Assembly (NCBI GenBank): GCA_900465685.1
Contig: UEGR01000020.1
Location: forward strand, 62,001 to 126,000
Source of the DNA: Hyphomicrobiales bacterium
Lineage (GTDB): Bacteria > Pseudomonadota > Alphaproteobacteria > Rhizobiales > Rhizobiaceae
DNA: 64,000 nt
Reading direction: 5' to 3'
The position numbers and the translations under genes were made by a program. Under the pieces are notes generated by a model. That model was not told the origin of the DNA. It saw nothing but the letters and a program-made list of their open reading frames with translations, and ran no database searches. Of this stretch, positions 24,156 through 33,274 are shown in pieces (position 1 is the first letter of the stretch; each line of letters begins with the position of its first letter).

Positions 24156-24392
24156 ATGAGCGATACCGCAGAGCGCGTCAAGAAAATCGTTGTTGAACAT
24201 CTGGGCGTAGATGCCGACAAGGTCACGGAAGGCGCAAGCTTCATTGATGATCTCGGCGCAGACAGCCTCGACACCGTCGAGCTGGTCATGGCTTTCGAAG
24301 AAGAATTCGGCGTTGAAATTCCTGACGACGCTGCAGAAACGATCCTCACGGTCGGCGACGCCGTGAAGTTCATCGACAAGGCTTCTGCCTAA
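24156..24392 (+). CDS. acpP: Acyl carrier protein
   Basis: A 78-residue acidic helical protein that carries growing acyl chains on 4'-phosphopantetheine. The modification site is the serine in [18 protein letters not shown] (about Ser37). The spacing and acidic helix II (DTVELVM) are textbook. It stands between fabG and fabF with its own putative promoter, as expected for a very highly expressed gene. Confidence 0.97.
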   Translation: MSDTAERVKKIVVEHLGVDADKVTEGASFIDDLGADSLDTVELVMAFEEEFGVEIPDDAAETILTVGDAVKFIDKASA

Positions 24393-24739
24393 TCAGAACC
24401 AGAGTTGAGGGCTGGGCTCTTCGGATCCCGGCCCTGCCTGTATTCTGAGCTATAGTCTGACATTGCCGGATGCGGCGCCTTTGCAAAGAAGCCGCTCGCG
24501 TTCGGGAATGCCAGCAGCTACAACGTACAGAACAGTCTTGTGGATGTCTGTGCGTGCCGTTTTCGGCATTCAAGTGAATTTGCCGGGATGCCAAGTGTCG
24601 TCCAAGTTTCGACTGGCTCCTGCGGCAGACTCCGATTTAACGATTGGAGCATCATCCCTTATAACAGGCCCGGACGTTGCATCTGCCGGTGAAAGCCTGC
24701 GGGTCGATGCTCGTGACATAACAGTTTTAAGGGGTGGAT
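24393..24739. other. Gap between acpP and fabF
   Basis: 347 bases without a convincing gene. A GC-rich hairpin follows acpP (GGGCTGGG...CCCGGCCC, at about 24410-24435). It has no T-run, so it may protect the acpP mRNA rather than end it. An AAGGGG ribosome site for fabF closes the gap. Open frames here have no recognisable product. Confidence 0.5.
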
Positions 24740-25999
24740 ATGAGGCGTGTCGTCATCACCGGTCTCGGTCTGGTGTCACCGCTTGCAAGCGGTGTGGAAG
24801 AGTCCTGGAAGCGGCTTCTGGCTGGCGAAAGCGGGGCTCGCCGCATCACGGAATTCGAGGTTGACGATCTGGCCTGCCAGATTGCCTGCCGCATTCCGGT
24901 AGGCGATGGTACCAACGGCACGTTCAATGCCGACCTCCATATGGAGCCCAAGGAACAGCGCAAGGTCGATCCGTTCATCGTCTATGCCGTCGGCGCTGCC
25001 GATCAGGCACTGGATGACGCGAACTGGCATCCCGAGAGCGACGAAAATCAGGTGCGCACCGGCGTTCTGATCGGTTCCGGCATTGGCGGCATCGAAGGCA
25101 TCGTCGAAGCGGGCTACACGCTGCGCGACAAGGGCCCACGCCGTATTTCCCCGTTCTTCATTCCTGGCCGCCTGATCAACCTGGCTTCCGGCCATGTGTC
25201 GATCAAGCACAATCTGCGCGGCCCGAACCATTCGGTCGTTACCGCCTGCGCAACGGGCACGCACGCCATTGGCGATGCCGCACGTCTGATCGCTTTTGGC
25301 GATGCCGACGTGATGGTTGCCGGTGGTACGGAATCGCCGGTGAGCCGCATTTCGCTGGCGGGCTTTGCAGCCTGCAAGGCGCTTTCCACCAAGCGCAACG
25401 AGGATCCGACCGCCGCGTCGCGTCCTTATGACGACGACCGTGACGGCTTCGTCATGGGCGAAGGTGCTGGCGTTGTGGTTCTGGAAGAACTCGAACACGC
25501 GCTGGCGCGTGGCGCGAAGATCTATGCCGAAGTGATCGGGTACGGCCTGTCGGGCGATGCCTATCACATCACGGCTCCGACCGAGAGCGGCGAAGGCGCC
25601 GAGCGCTGCATGGTTGCAGCTCTCAAGCGCGCTGAAATCACGCCGGACCAGATCGACTACATCAATGCCCATGGCACATCGACCATGGCTGATACAATCG
25701 AGCTCGGCGCTGTTGAGCGTGTGGTCGGCGATGCGGCTTCGAAGATTTCCATGTCCTCGACCAAGTCGTCCATAGGCCATCTTCTGGGTGCTGCCGGTGC
25801 TGCCGAAGCGATTTTTTCGACGCTGGCCATTCGCGACAATGTTGCGCCTGCGACGCTCAATCTCGAAAACCCGGCAGTTCAGACCAAGATCGATCTGGTG
25901 CCGCACAAGGCGCGTGAACGCAAGATCGACGTGGCCCTGTCGAACTCCTTCGGATTCGGCGGAACCAACGCTTCGCTGGTATTGCGCCGCTATTCCTGA
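24740..25999 (+). CDS. fabF: 3-oxoacyl-ACP synthase II
   Basis: A 419-residue thiolase-fold condensing enzyme that extends acyl-ACP with malonyl-ACP. The active cysteine is in VTACATGTHAIGDA (about Cys165), the histidines in INAHGTSTMAD (about 304) and KSSIGHLLGAAG (about 341). The ATG at 24740 follows AGGGG by six bases; a GTG two codons earlier is less likely. It is the last fab gene of the cluster and is closed by a strong terminator before mltG. Confidence 0.96.
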   Translation: MRRVVITGLGLVSPLASGVEESWKRLLAGESGARRITEFEVDDLACQIACRIPVGDGTNGTFNADLHMEPKEQRKVDPFIVYAVGAADQALDDANWHPESDENQVRTGVLIGSGIGGIEGIVEAGYTLRDKGPRRISPFFIPGRLINLASGHVSIKHNLRGPNHSVVTACATGTHAIGDAARLIAFGDADVMVAGGTESPVSRISLAGFAACKALSTKRNEDPTAASRPYDDDRDGFVMGEGAGVVVLEELEHALARGAKIYAEVIGYGLSGDAYHITAPTESGEGAERCMVAALKRAEITPDQIDYINAHGTSTMADTIELGAVERVVGDAASKISMSSTKSSIGHLLGAAGAAEAIFSTLAIRDNVAPATLNLENPAVQTKIDLVPHKARERKIDVALSNSFGFGGTNASLVLRRYS

Positions 26000-26042
26000 C
26001 CGGCTTTTCCGGTTGGAAAGTCAAAATCTAATAGGAATAAAT

Positions 26043-26070
26043 AAAAACGCGGGGATTTCTCCGCGTTTTT
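26043..26070 (+). terminator. Terminator of fabF
   Basis: A perfect 10-bp stem, AAAAACGCGG pairing with CCGCGTTTTT, around eight bases, with a terminal T-run. Confidence 0.88.
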
Positions 26071-26240
26071 GCCAAAATATAACCGGAAGCGATATTTAAA
26101 ATCTGCAACAGCGGTTAGGGTAAGCCTGCTTCGGCTGCTTTAGAGCGTCGAAGGCATGAATTGCGGAGAGCCGCTCGGGACGGACAGGTCACGCATTGTT
26201 GCGGCGCCGTCTGTCAAGGCCACAGGACCGAGGTGATGGA

Positions 26241-27485
26241 GTGAATTCAGAGGTAAAGCCCGGGGAACAACCCGGAAACAACTCTGCCGAAGAGCAAGCG
26301 AAGGCTGCAAAGCCCGAAACGCCGTCGGAAACGACAGCGGCGGCAAAGCCGTTTGTTCCCAAATCCGCGTCCGAAGCCCTGCGCCCTGAACCTGGCACGC
26401 CGCCGCCGCGCAAGCGTTCGCGCCATGCGCGCAGCCAGATCGTCGTGTTCATGAATTTCATGCTGTCGCTGGTCGTGCTGGCTTTGCTCGGCGCATCGGC
26501 GCTGTTCTATTTCGGCAAGATGCAGTTCGACGGTCCGGGACCGCTGACTGACGCCACCACTTTCCTGGTCAAGCGCGGCGCTGGCATTTCCGAAGTGACG
26601 AACAGCCTCGAAGCCCGCGACATCATCAGCGATGGACGTATTTTCCGGTTCGGCATGCGCGCCTATGGTCACGAAAACGACCTCAAGGCCGGTGAATATG
26701 CCATTCCGGCTGGCGCAACCATGCGTGACGTGATGAATATTCTCATCAGCGGCAAGTCGATCATGTATCCGCTGACGGTTCCTGAAGGGCTGACCGTCAA
26801 GCAGATTTTCGACCGTATTTCCGCCGATCCGATCCTTGTGGGCGATATGCCGAAGGATTTCCCGCCGGAAGGGTCGCTGTTCACTGACACGCTGCACTTC
26901 ACGCGCGGCACCTCGCGTACCGAAATCATTGACCGCATGGTCGCTTCGCAAAAGAAGCTGGTTGACGATATTTGGGCGAAGCGCGGCCCGGACCTGCCGG
27001 TCAAGGATCGCAATCAATTCGTAACGCTGGCTTCCATCGTCGAGAAGGAAACGGGCATCGCTTCCGAGCGTCCGCATGTGGCCTCGGTGTTCGTCAATCG
27101 TCTGAACAAGAATATGCGCCTGCAATCGGACCCGACGATCATCTACGGCCTGTTCGGCGGCGCGGGCAAACCGTCCGACCGTCCGATTTTCAAGTCGGAT
27201 ATCGAAAAACCAACACCTTACAACACCTATGTCATCAATGGCTTGCCGCCGACGCCGATTGCCAATCCGGGCAAGGCGGCACTTGAGGCGGTCGCCAATC
27301 CGCTCGACACGCAAGACCTGTATTTCGTAGCGGATGGTACTGGTGGGCATGTCTTCTCGAAGACCTTGCAGGAACACAACGCCAATGTTCGCAAGTGGCG
27401 CAATGTGGAACAGCAGAACAGCACTGGTAGTGCCGCTGGTGGTCAGAATACAAATCAGAGCAACGGCCAGAGCGCAGGGCAGTAA
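26241..27485 (+). CDS. mltG: Endolytic murein transglycosylase
   Basis: A 414-residue inner-membrane enzyme of the YceG/MltG family that cuts nascent glycan strands, setting their length. The GTG start at 26241 sits seven bases after GAGG. A short cytoplasmic domain rich in Ala, Pro and Lys (about residues 1-70) is followed by a transmembrane helix (about 78-97). A LysM-like subdomain and the catalytic YceG domain follow, with the active glutamate in ASIVEKETG (about 276) and the family run SDPTIIYGL. A Ser/Gly/Gln-rich tail ends the protein. It lies between fabF and yicC, the usual place in this order. Confidence 0.93.
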   Translation: MNSEVKPGEQPGNNSAEEQAKAAKPETPSETTAAAKPFVPKSASEALRPEPGTPPPRKRSRHARSQIVVFMNFMLSLVVLALLGASALFYFGKMQFDGPGPLTDATTFLVKRGAGISEVTNSLEARDIISDGRIFRFGMRAYGHENDLKAGEYAIPAGATMRDVMNILISGKSIMYPLTVPEGLTVKQIFDRISADPILVGDMPKDFPPEGSLFTDTLHFTRGTSRTEIIDRMVASQKKLVDDIWAKRGPDLPVKDRNQFVTLASIVEKETGIASERPHVASVFVNRLNKNMRLQSDPTIIYGLFGGAGKPSDRPIFKSDIEKPTPYNTYVINGLPPTPIANPGKAALEAVANPLDTQDLYFVADGTGGHVFSKTLQEHNANVRKWRNVEQQNSTGSAAGGQNTNQSNGQSAGQ

Positions 27486-27516
27486 AAGCTGCTGAAACGT
27501 ATCTGTGCGAATTTTT

Positions 27517-27547
27517 CAGAGCCGGTTGCTGAATAGCGCCGGCTCTG
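27517..27547 (+). terminator. Terminator-like hairpin after mltG
   Basis: A 9-bp stem, CAGAGCCGG pairing with CCGGCTCTG, around 13 bases. It is followed by only a weak T-rich run, so partial read-through to yicC is possible. Confidence 0.5.
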
Positions 27548-27657
27548 TATGTTTGATTGAATACAGTGTTTTCGCGTGTTGAGGCGAGGCGCTTTGAGTG
27601 AGTTTCGATGCACAGGCCGGCCAGTCGCCTCTGTGCACAGTTGAGGGGAACGGACGC

Positions 27658-28557
27658 ATGGCGCTCCAGAGCATGACCGGATTTGCGCGCTATGCAGCGC
27701 AGCACGACGGCGCCAATGGCGAGGCGCGCATCGTTTGGGAAGTGCGCTCGGTCAATGGCAAGGGGCTTGATCTGCGCCTGCGTCTGCCACAGGGGCTTGA
27801 AGCCGCCGAGCACCCGGTGCGGTCCATGCTGGCGCGCCATTTCTCCCGCGGTAATTTTCAGGCGAGCCTCAGTGTCGAGCGTGCCGACGAGCAGGCCAAT
27901 TTCGTCATCAACCATGCCATGCTGGCCGAGGTGCTAAAACTTGGCGCGGAATTGCAGGAAAAGCACGGTCTGGCGCCTGCGAGTGTCGATGGTGTTCTGT
28001 CGCTGCGTGGGATGATCGATCAGGCGCAGGTTGCGGAAGATGACGATGCCCGCACCGGGCTGGAGGCGGCCATCGTGGCAGCCTTCGAAGGCGCGTTGAA
28101 AGCCATTGCCGAGGCGCGGGCGCAGGAAGGCAAGGCGCTTTTCACGATCCTGTCCGGCCATGTCGATACGATCGGCCGTCTGACGGAAGCGGCGCGTCAG
28201 GACCCGTCACGGAGCACGGACGCCATCAAGGCGCGGCTGGCCGCGCAGGTTGCGCTGTTGCTCGACGGCCCGCGCGATCTGGATGAAGCCCGGCTCTATC
28301 AGGAAGCGGCCTTCCTTGCGACCAAGGCGGACATTCAGGAAGAGCTGGATCGGCTCGACACCCATGTCGCCTCCGCACACAAATTGCTCGCCGATGGCGG
28401 GCCGGTCGGGCGCAAGCTCGATTTTCTTTCACAGGAATTTAATCGTGAAGCGAATACACTGTGTTCCAAATCGAACGCGGCGTCGATCACGGCCATCGGG
28501 CTGGAACTGAAAGCGGTCGTTGATCAGTTTCGCGAACAAGTACAGAATCTGGAGTAA
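27658..28557 (+). CDS. yicC: YicC family endoribonuclease
   Basis: A 299-residue protein. The N-terminal MTGFAR (about residues 6-11) and VRSVNGKGLDLRLRLP pattern, and the C-terminal DUF1732 part GRKLDFLSQEFNREANTLCSKSN, are the YicC family hallmarks. E. coli YicC is an endoribonuclease implicated in sRNA (RyhB) turnover. The ATG at 27658 is chosen because the family begins with this motif; frames from 27598 add unrelated residues. It lies seven bases before gmk, a pairing conserved in many proteobacteria. Confidence 0.92.
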   Translation: MALQSMTGFARYAAQHDGANGEARIVWEVRSVNGKGLDLRLRLPQGLEAAEHPVRSMLARHFSRGNFQASLSVERADEQANFVINHAMLAEVLKLGAELQEKHGLAPASVDGVLSLRGMIDQAQVAEDDDARTGLEAAIVAAFEGALKAIAEARAQEGKALFTILSGHVDTIGRLTEAARQDPSRSTDAIKARLAAQVALLLDGPRDLDEARLYQEAAFLATKADIQEELDRLDTHVASAHKLLADGGPVGRKLDFLSQEFNREANTLCSKSNAASITAIGLELKAVVDQFREQVQNLE

Positions 28558-28563
28558 CAGTAC

Positions 28564-29226
28564 ATGGCCATCTCTTCAGTTGAAAATGGCGTCGCGCGCA
28601 GAGGCTTGATGGTGGTGATCTCGTCGCCGTCGGGCGCTGGAAAATCCACCATTGCCCGGCTGTTGCTGGAAGACAAGAAGATGGACCTTTCGCTGTCGAT
28701 CAGCGTGACGACGCGCCAGCGCCGTCCAAGCGAGATCGAAGGGGTGCATTATCACTTCAAGACAATTCGCGAGTTCGAGCGCTTGCGCGACAATGACGAA
28801 CTGATCGAATGGGCAGAAGTGCACGGCAATTTCTACGGCACTTTGCGCGAAACCGCCGAGATTGCGCTGGCCGACGGTCAGGACATGCTGTTCGACATCG
28901 ACTGGCAGGGCGCTGATCAGCTTCAGGCCAAGATGCCCGCCGATGTGGTGTCGATCTTCATCCTGCCGCCGACGATGCGCGAATTGCAGCAGCGTCTCAA
29001 CCGCCGTGCGGAAGACACGCCGGAAGTGATCGAGACGCGCTTGCAGAACGCCCGTTTTGAAATCCAGAAATGGGTGAAATACGATTATATCGTCATCAAT
29101 GAAGACCTCGACCGCTCCTTTGCGGCGATCAAGTCGATCATCGAGGCCGAGCGCCTGCGTCGTGACCGCCGCCCCGGCCTGTTCGATTTCGTGACCGGCC
29201 TGCTCGAAGAAGAGCCGGGTATCTGA
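28564..29226 (+). CDS. gmk: Guanylate kinase
   Basis: A 220-residue enzyme that phosphorylates GMP to GDP. The P-loop is [10 protein letters not shown] (about residues 20-29). The GMP-binding residues follow in [19 protein letters not shown], with YGT in the NMP lid and DIDWQGA further on. It is cotranscribed with yicC. A family B element and then a strong terminator follow the stop. Confidence 0.96.
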   Translation: MAISSVENGVARRGLMVVISSPSGAGKSTIARLLLEDKKMDLSLSISVTTRQRRPSEIEGVHYHFKTIREFERLRDNDELIEWAEVHGNFYGTLRETAEIALADGQDMLFDIDWQGADQLQAKMPADVVSIFILPPTMRELQQRLNRRAEDTPEVIETRLQNARFEIQKWVKYDYIVINEDLDRSFAAIKSIIEAERLRRDRRPGLFDFVTGLLEEEPGI

Positions 29227-29227
29227 G

Positions 29228-29387
29228 CCAGAGCATTAGAGCATTTCCAGCAAAAGTGCGTAGCGCCTACGCAGGGAAATCAGTCCACTGGACTGATTTC
29301 TGATCCTGCTTCGATGCGTAGGATAATGCGTAAAAACAAATAGATAGAGCGGTTCCACGATTCCGTTTTAACCGGAACCGCTCTGGC
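29228..29387. repeat. Family B intergenic element with inserted palindrome
   Basis: About 160 bp bounded by GCCAGAGC at the left and GCTCTGGC at the right. The head GCATTTCCAGCAAAAGTGCG matches the 60-bp tandem units at 3728 and 55096. The tail AAATAGATAG plus the inverted repeat AGAGCGGTTCC...GGAACCGCTCT matches 3840-3892. Between head and tail sits a perfect palindrome with 12-bp arms and a one-base centre, GAAATCAGTCCA-C-TGGACTGATTTC (29276-29300), absent from the other two copies. Confidence 0.8.
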
Positions 29388-29416
29388 AATAAAACCGCCC
29401 TTGAGGCGGTTTTATT
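29388..29416. terminator. Bidirectional terminator between gmk and the aldo/keto reductase gene
   Basis: A perfect 12-bp stem, AATAAAACCGCC pairing with GGCGGTTTTATT, around five bases, with T-rich ends in both directions. Confidence 0.88.
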
Positions 29417-29436
29417 TTATGCGATTGCAGACTGCA

Positions 29437-30342
29437 TCAGGCGAGAGCGGCTATGGCGTCCAGACGGGCCTTGTGTTCGGCGCTGATCGTCAAGGCAGCC
29501 GCGGCGATATTCTGGCGCAGATGGGTTCTGCGCGATGTGCCGGGGATCAGCAGAATATTCGGGCTGCGTTGCAGCAGCCAGGCAAGAGCCACACTTTGCG
29601 GGCTTTCACCCATCTCTTCCGCGACCCGGTTCAGTTCGTCCGTCTGCAACGGGTTGAAGCCGCCCAGCGGGAAGAAGGGAACGTAAGGGATGCCGTCTTC
29701 AGCCAGATGGTCGATCATGGCCTCATCGGTTCGGTTCACCAGATTATAGAGGTTCTGCACACAGACGATCGGGGCGATATCGCGCGCTGTCTGGAGTTGC
29801 TTTGCGTCGATATTGCTGATGCCGATATGGCCAAGCAGGCCTTCATCCTGCATCTGCCGCATGGCCCGCATGGGCGCGGCAACGTCATCGGCAGGTTCGC
29901 CCATCCGCAGATTGACGATGGCGATCTGGTCAAGACCGAGGCGTTCGAGATTGTCATCGACAGAGCGGCGCAGGAAATCCGCATCGCGCTGCAAGATCCA
30001 GTTGCCTTTGTCGTCGCGCCGCGCACCAATCTTGGTCACCAGCGTCAGCTCGGCGGGGTAGGGGTAAAGTGCCTCGCGAATGAGGCGGTTGGTCACATAG
30101 GGGCCATAGAAGTCGCTGGTGTCGATATGGTCGATACCGAGCGTCAAGGCTTCGCGCAGCACGGCGCGGGCTTCATCAGGGTCGCGCGGTTCACCAAACA
30201 CATGCGGCCCAGCAAGTTGCATGGCGCCATAGCCCATCCTGTTGACGGAAATCGAGGTGCCGGGAAAGGTGAAGCGACCGGCCGCGGCTGCCGGGCTGCT
30301 TTGAATATCCGTTACAGGGGCGGGGGAAGAATGATTGCTCAT
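29437..30342 (-). CDS. Aldo/keto reductase
   Basis: A 301-residue NADPH-dependent TIM-barrel oxidoreductase. The conserved pieces are INRMGYGAMQL near the N-terminus, HIDTSDFYGPYVTNRLI with catalytic Asp and Tyr (about residues 96-105), VTKIGAR with the lysine (about 126), and GISNI and IPGTSRRTHLRQNI near the cofactor phosphate. It resembles the AKR13/pyridoxal reductase-like branch. The substrate is unknown. It is divergent from the LysR-type regulator, which probably controls it. Confidence 0.88.
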   Translation of the reverse strand: MSNHSSPAPVTDIQSSPAAAAGRFTFPGTSISVNRMGYGAMQLAGPHVFGEPRDPDEARAVLREALTLGIDHIDTSDFYGPYVTNRLIREALYPYPAELTLVTKIGARRDDKGNWILQRDADFLRRSVDDNLERLGLDQIAIVNLRMGEPADDVAAPMRAMRQMQDEGLLGHIGISNIDAKQLQTARDIAPIVCVQNLYNLVNRTDEAMIDHLAEDGIPYVPFFPLGGFNPLQTDELNRVAEEMGESPQSVALAWLLQRSPNILLIPGTSRRTHLRQNIAAAALTISAEHKARLDAIAALA

Positions 30343-30411
30343 CTGAAGTCTCCTTTTCCCGAACTATGACTGATCGCATAAGCATTGATAACCGGGCTTG
30401 AAGCGGATAGC

Positions 30412-30431
30412 TTGTTCGCTATGGCGAACAA
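30412..30431. promoter_or_regulatory. Perfect palindrome over the LysR start codon
   Basis: TTGTTCGCTATGGCGAACAA has 8-bp arms and a 4-base centre that contains the ATG at 30421. It could be an autoregulatory site on DNA or an RNA hairpin hiding the start codon. Confidence 0.5.
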
Positions 30432-31335
30432 TAGACAGCTTCTTCCCCTCGATGACGTATCGGTCTTTCTGGCGGTGGCCCGTTCCGGCGGCTTTCGCAA
30501 TGCAGCGCGATGGCTCGGCGTTTCGGCCTCCATGGTCAGCGAGACGGTCTCGCGACTGGAGGCGCGGCTGGGCGTACCGCTGTTGATCCGCACCACGCGC
30601 AGCGTTCACCTGACGGAGGCGGGCAGCGCCCTTGTGGAACGGCTTGGCCCGGTGATGGCCGAAGCGCGCGCCGCCCTTGATGAAGCTGCCAGTTCGCAGA
30701 ACGAGGTGCGGGGCAGGCTGAAACTGAATGTGCCCGGCGCCGTGATGTATGACATTCTGCCGCCGCTGATCGACGGCTTTCTTGCCAAACATCCGGACGT
30801 GCAGATCGAGGTCATGGTGGATGATCGGTTCGTCGATTTCAATGCCATTGGCTGCGATGCTGGTATCCGTTATGGCGAGCATCTGGCGCAGGATATGATC
30901 GCAGTGCCCATCGGGCCGCGTCAGCAATGGGGTGCGTTGATGGCCGCGCCAAGCTACATAGAAAAACGAGGGATGCCGCAGCATCCAGCCGATGTGCTGG
31001 AGCATGATTGTATCCGCATGCGTTTTATCAGCGGCGCGCTGACCGATTGGGAATTCGAGAAGGACGGCGAGATTGTCACGGTCGATCCGCCGGGGCGGCT
31101 GATCATCGGCACGACTGGCGTTTGGGGCGCTTTCAATCTGGCGGTGGCGGGACATGGCCTGATCTACAGTTTCCGCAACTGGCTGGAACCCTATCAGCAG
31201 CGCGGCGAACTTGTGCCGGTGCTGCCCGACTGGTGGCCAGCTTTTGACGGGCCGCATCTCTATTTTTCGAGCCGTGTCATGCCGAAGCCATTGCGCGCTT
31301 TCATCGATTATGTGCGGGCCTTGCCGGAAGACTAA
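30421..31335 (+). CDS. LysR-family transcriptional regulator
   Basis: A 304-residue regulator. The N-terminal winged helix-turn-helix reads FLAVARSGGFRNAARWLGVSASMVSETVSRLEARLGVPLL in segments (about residues 16-55), with RTTRSVHLTEAG after it. The substrate-binding domain (about 88-300) follows. The PLDD opening and layout match the group of LysR proteins that sit divergent from oxidoreductases. The ATG at 30421 lies inside a perfect palindrome. An upstream in-frame start at 30385 would leave only about 40 bases to the divergent gene and is less likely. Confidence 0.9.
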   Translation: MANNRQLLPLDDVSVFLAVARSGGFRNAARWLGVSASMVSETVSRLEARLGVPLLIRTTRSVHLTEAGSALVERLGPVMAEARAALDEAASSQNEVRGRLKLNVPGAVMYDILPPLIDGFLAKHPDVQIEVMVDDRFVDFNAIGCDAGIRYGEHLAQDMIAVPIGPRQQWGALMAAPSYIEKRGMPQHPADVLEHDCIRMRFISGALTDWEFEKDGEIVTVDPPGRLIIGTTGVWGAFNLAVAGHGLIYSFRNWLEPYQQRGELVPVLPDWWPAFDGPHLYFSSRVMPKPLRAFIDYVRALPED

Positions 31336-31339
31336 CCCC

Positions 31340-32221
31340 TTATCGCGCCCGCATTTCTCGGGGCGGGGTGCCGTAGGCGCGGCGATAATCGCGGCTGAAC
31401 TGCGTCGGGCTTTCATAGCCGACAGCAAAAGCAACCGATGAAACCGGCACGGCGGTCTCGCTCAACTGGCGGCGCGCTTCCAGAAGCCGCAGCGCCTTTT
31501 GATATTGCAGCGGCGTGGTGGCCATGACGGATTTGAAATGTTCGTGGAAGCTGGAAGGGCTCATTCCGGCAATATCCGCCAGTTCTTCTGTGCGGATCGG
31601 GTCGTTCCAGTGCTGCTTGATATGGGTGATCGCTTTTGCGATGCGGCTTGCCGGACTGCCCGGCTGGGCCAGCTGGCGCAACATCGCACCGTTGCGGGTC
31701 AGAAGCACACGGAAATGCAGTTCCTTGCGGATCATCGGTTCGAGAACGCGGCGTTCGAGCGGCTTGTCGCGCAGATCGAGCAGCCGTGTCATGGCATCGG
31801 TCACACCCGTATCGGCCCTGCCAGTGGCCACGGCTTCACTGCGCGCTGCCGCAATCATATCCGGCTCAATCTCGCCCTGAAGCGCGCGCAAAATCTCCAG
31901 ATCGATCCGGCAGGCAAGAGCCACATAGGGCCTATTGGCGCTGGCTTCGACAATTCGCGCGCCTGTGATCAATTCGTGCGAGACTATCGCCGTCATGCCC
32001 GCATCGAAACGAACGGCGCGTTCGCCATGCAGAATTTCTTTGGCCCCCTGGAGGACCAGGCAAATCATCGGCTGATACATATCGGGCCGGATCTCTGATA
32101 CGGCCGGTGAACATACCACCGTAACACCTTCGATACCTGTCGGCGCAGGATAAGGCCCCGCCGCAGTTTCCTGGGCGATTTTGATGCAGCGGGCTGCGAG
32201 ATTTGAAGCATGTTCGGACAT
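31340..32221 (-). CDS. AraC-family transcriptional regulator
   Basis: A 293-residue regulator. The N-terminal domain (about residues 25-175) looks like the AraC_N type found next to aldo/keto and short-chain reductases (VVCSPAVSEIRPDMYQPMICLVLQGAKEI read in parts). The C-terminal double helix-turn-helix (about 195-290) has TEELADIAGMSPSSFHEHFK and SSVAFAVGYESPTQFSRDYRRAYG. The ATG at 32221 is chosen; the frame extends to 32383 but would overlap the divergent SDR start. It is convergent with the LysR gene and divergent from the SDR, the probable target. Confidence 0.9.
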   Translation of the reverse strand: MSEHASNLAARCIKIAQETAAGPYPAPTGIEGVTVVCSPAVSEIRPDMYQPMICLVLQGAKEILHGERAVRFDAGMTAIVSHELITGARIVEASANRPYVALACRIDLEILRALQGEIEPDMIAAARSEAVATGRADTGVTDAMTRLLDLRDKPLERRVLEPMIRKELHFRVLLTRNGAMLRQLAQPGSPASRIAKAITHIKQHWNDPIRTEELADIAGMSPSSFHEHFKSVMATTPLQYQKALRLLEARRQLSETAVPVSSVAFAVGYESPTQFSRDYRRAYGTPPREMRAR

Positions 32222-32370
32222 GGGAAAAGCATAGCAAGCCTTTATTTCCCGCGACACAGAAATCGGAGCCTTCGGAGGATTAGGCATGTTTCGCGGAGAA
32301 TGAGGCAGGCCGAATGAACGGGAAAGCGCCAATATAGGAACCAGAGTTCGTTGAACGAAAGGAAACTGAC

Positions 32371-33123
32371 ATGACGATTGCACTCATCACGGGCGGTAGC
32401 CGAGGGCTTGGCCGCAACGCAGCACTTCATCTGGCCAAGCAGGGCGTCGGCATCGTTCTGACCTATCAGAGCAATGCGAAAGCAGCAGAAGAGACAGTTT
32501 CCGAAATCGCAGCCGAGGGCGGCACCGCCATTGCCTTGCCGCTGGATACGGCGAAGGTCGCGAGTTTTGCGGATTTTGCAGAAAAGCTGCGGCAGGCGCT
32601 TCAGGATAAATGGCAGCGGACGCGCTTCGACTATCTGGTGAACAATGCTGGCTATGGCGTTCACAAGCCTTTTGCCGAAACCACGGAAGAAGATTTCGAC
32701 GGTCTGGTCAATGTGCATCTGAAAGGCGTCTTCTTCCTGACGCAGACCCTGCTGCCGCTGATCGAGGATGGCGGCAAAATCCTCAACGTCTCGACCGGGC
32801 TCGCCCGCTTTGCACTGCCGGGCTATTCGGCCTATGCGACCATGAAAGGTGGGATCGAGGTTCTGACACGCTATCTGGCCCGCGAACTTGGCCCGCGCGG
32901 CATTGCGGTGAACGCGATTGCGCCCGGCGCCATCGAAACGGATTTCGGCGGCGGCTTGGTACGCGACATGCCGGAAGTCAACAAGATGATCGCGAGCACC
33001 ACGGCCATGGGTCGCGTCGGGCGCCCGGACGACATTGGCGGGGCAGTGGCTGCCATTTTGTCGGGTGGTACGGGCTGGATCACCGGCCAGCGCATTGAAG
33101 TGTCCGGCGGGCAAAATATCTGA
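32371..33123 (+). CDS. SDR family oxidoreductase
   Basis: A 250-residue short-chain dehydrogenase. The cofactor motif is TGGSRGLGRNAA (about residues 7-18), NNAG at about 90-93, the serine in LNVSTGLAR (about 137), and YSAYATMKGG with catalytic Tyr and Lys at about 152-156. YATMK replaces the usual YxxSK with a Thr, which is common. AraC-SDR divergent pairs often respond to aldehydes, ketones or aromatic compounds; the substrate here is unknown. A family A palindrome begins 8 bases after the stop. Confidence 0.88.
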   Translation: MTIALITGGSRGLGRNAALHLAKQGVGIVLTYQSNAKAAEETVSEIAAEGGTAIALPLDTAKVASFADFAEKLRQALQDKWQRTRFDYLVNNAGYGVHKPFAETTEEDFDGLVNVHLKGVFFLTQTLLPLIEDGGKILNVSTGLARFALPGYSAYATMKGGIEVLTRYLARELGPRGIAVNAIAPGAIETDFGGGLVRDMPEVNKMIASTTAMGRVGRPDDIGGAVAAILSGGTGWITGQRIEVSGGQNI

Positions 33124-33131
33124 CGATCTAA

Positions 33132-33274
33132 CACTGCAGTCGCATTCTTCGTGATGCCGGTCTGCAACGAGCAATTTCCTGTGCTCCGGTGCTCACGTAC
33201 CCAAAAGTACGCTCCGCTCCGGTGCTCGAAAATCACTCGTTTCGCCGCGGCCTGACGAATTTGCAACTGTAGTG
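33132..33274. repeat. Family A nested palindrome, full form
   Basis: A 143-bp imperfect palindrome that exactly fills the gap between the SDR stop and the barstar stop. The outer arms CACTGCAGTCGCATTCTTCG and the complement of GACGAATTTGCAACTGTAGTG match the short copy at 5175-5287. The centre CCGGTGCTCACGTAC, six bases, GTACGCTCCGCTCCGG is shared with 10115-10257. Each GTAC half is itself part of an inner hairpin. Confidence 0.82.

Noticed and set aside
24463-24864. Open frame spanning the acpP-fabF gap
   Set aside because: It overlaps the fabF start, and its product looks random.
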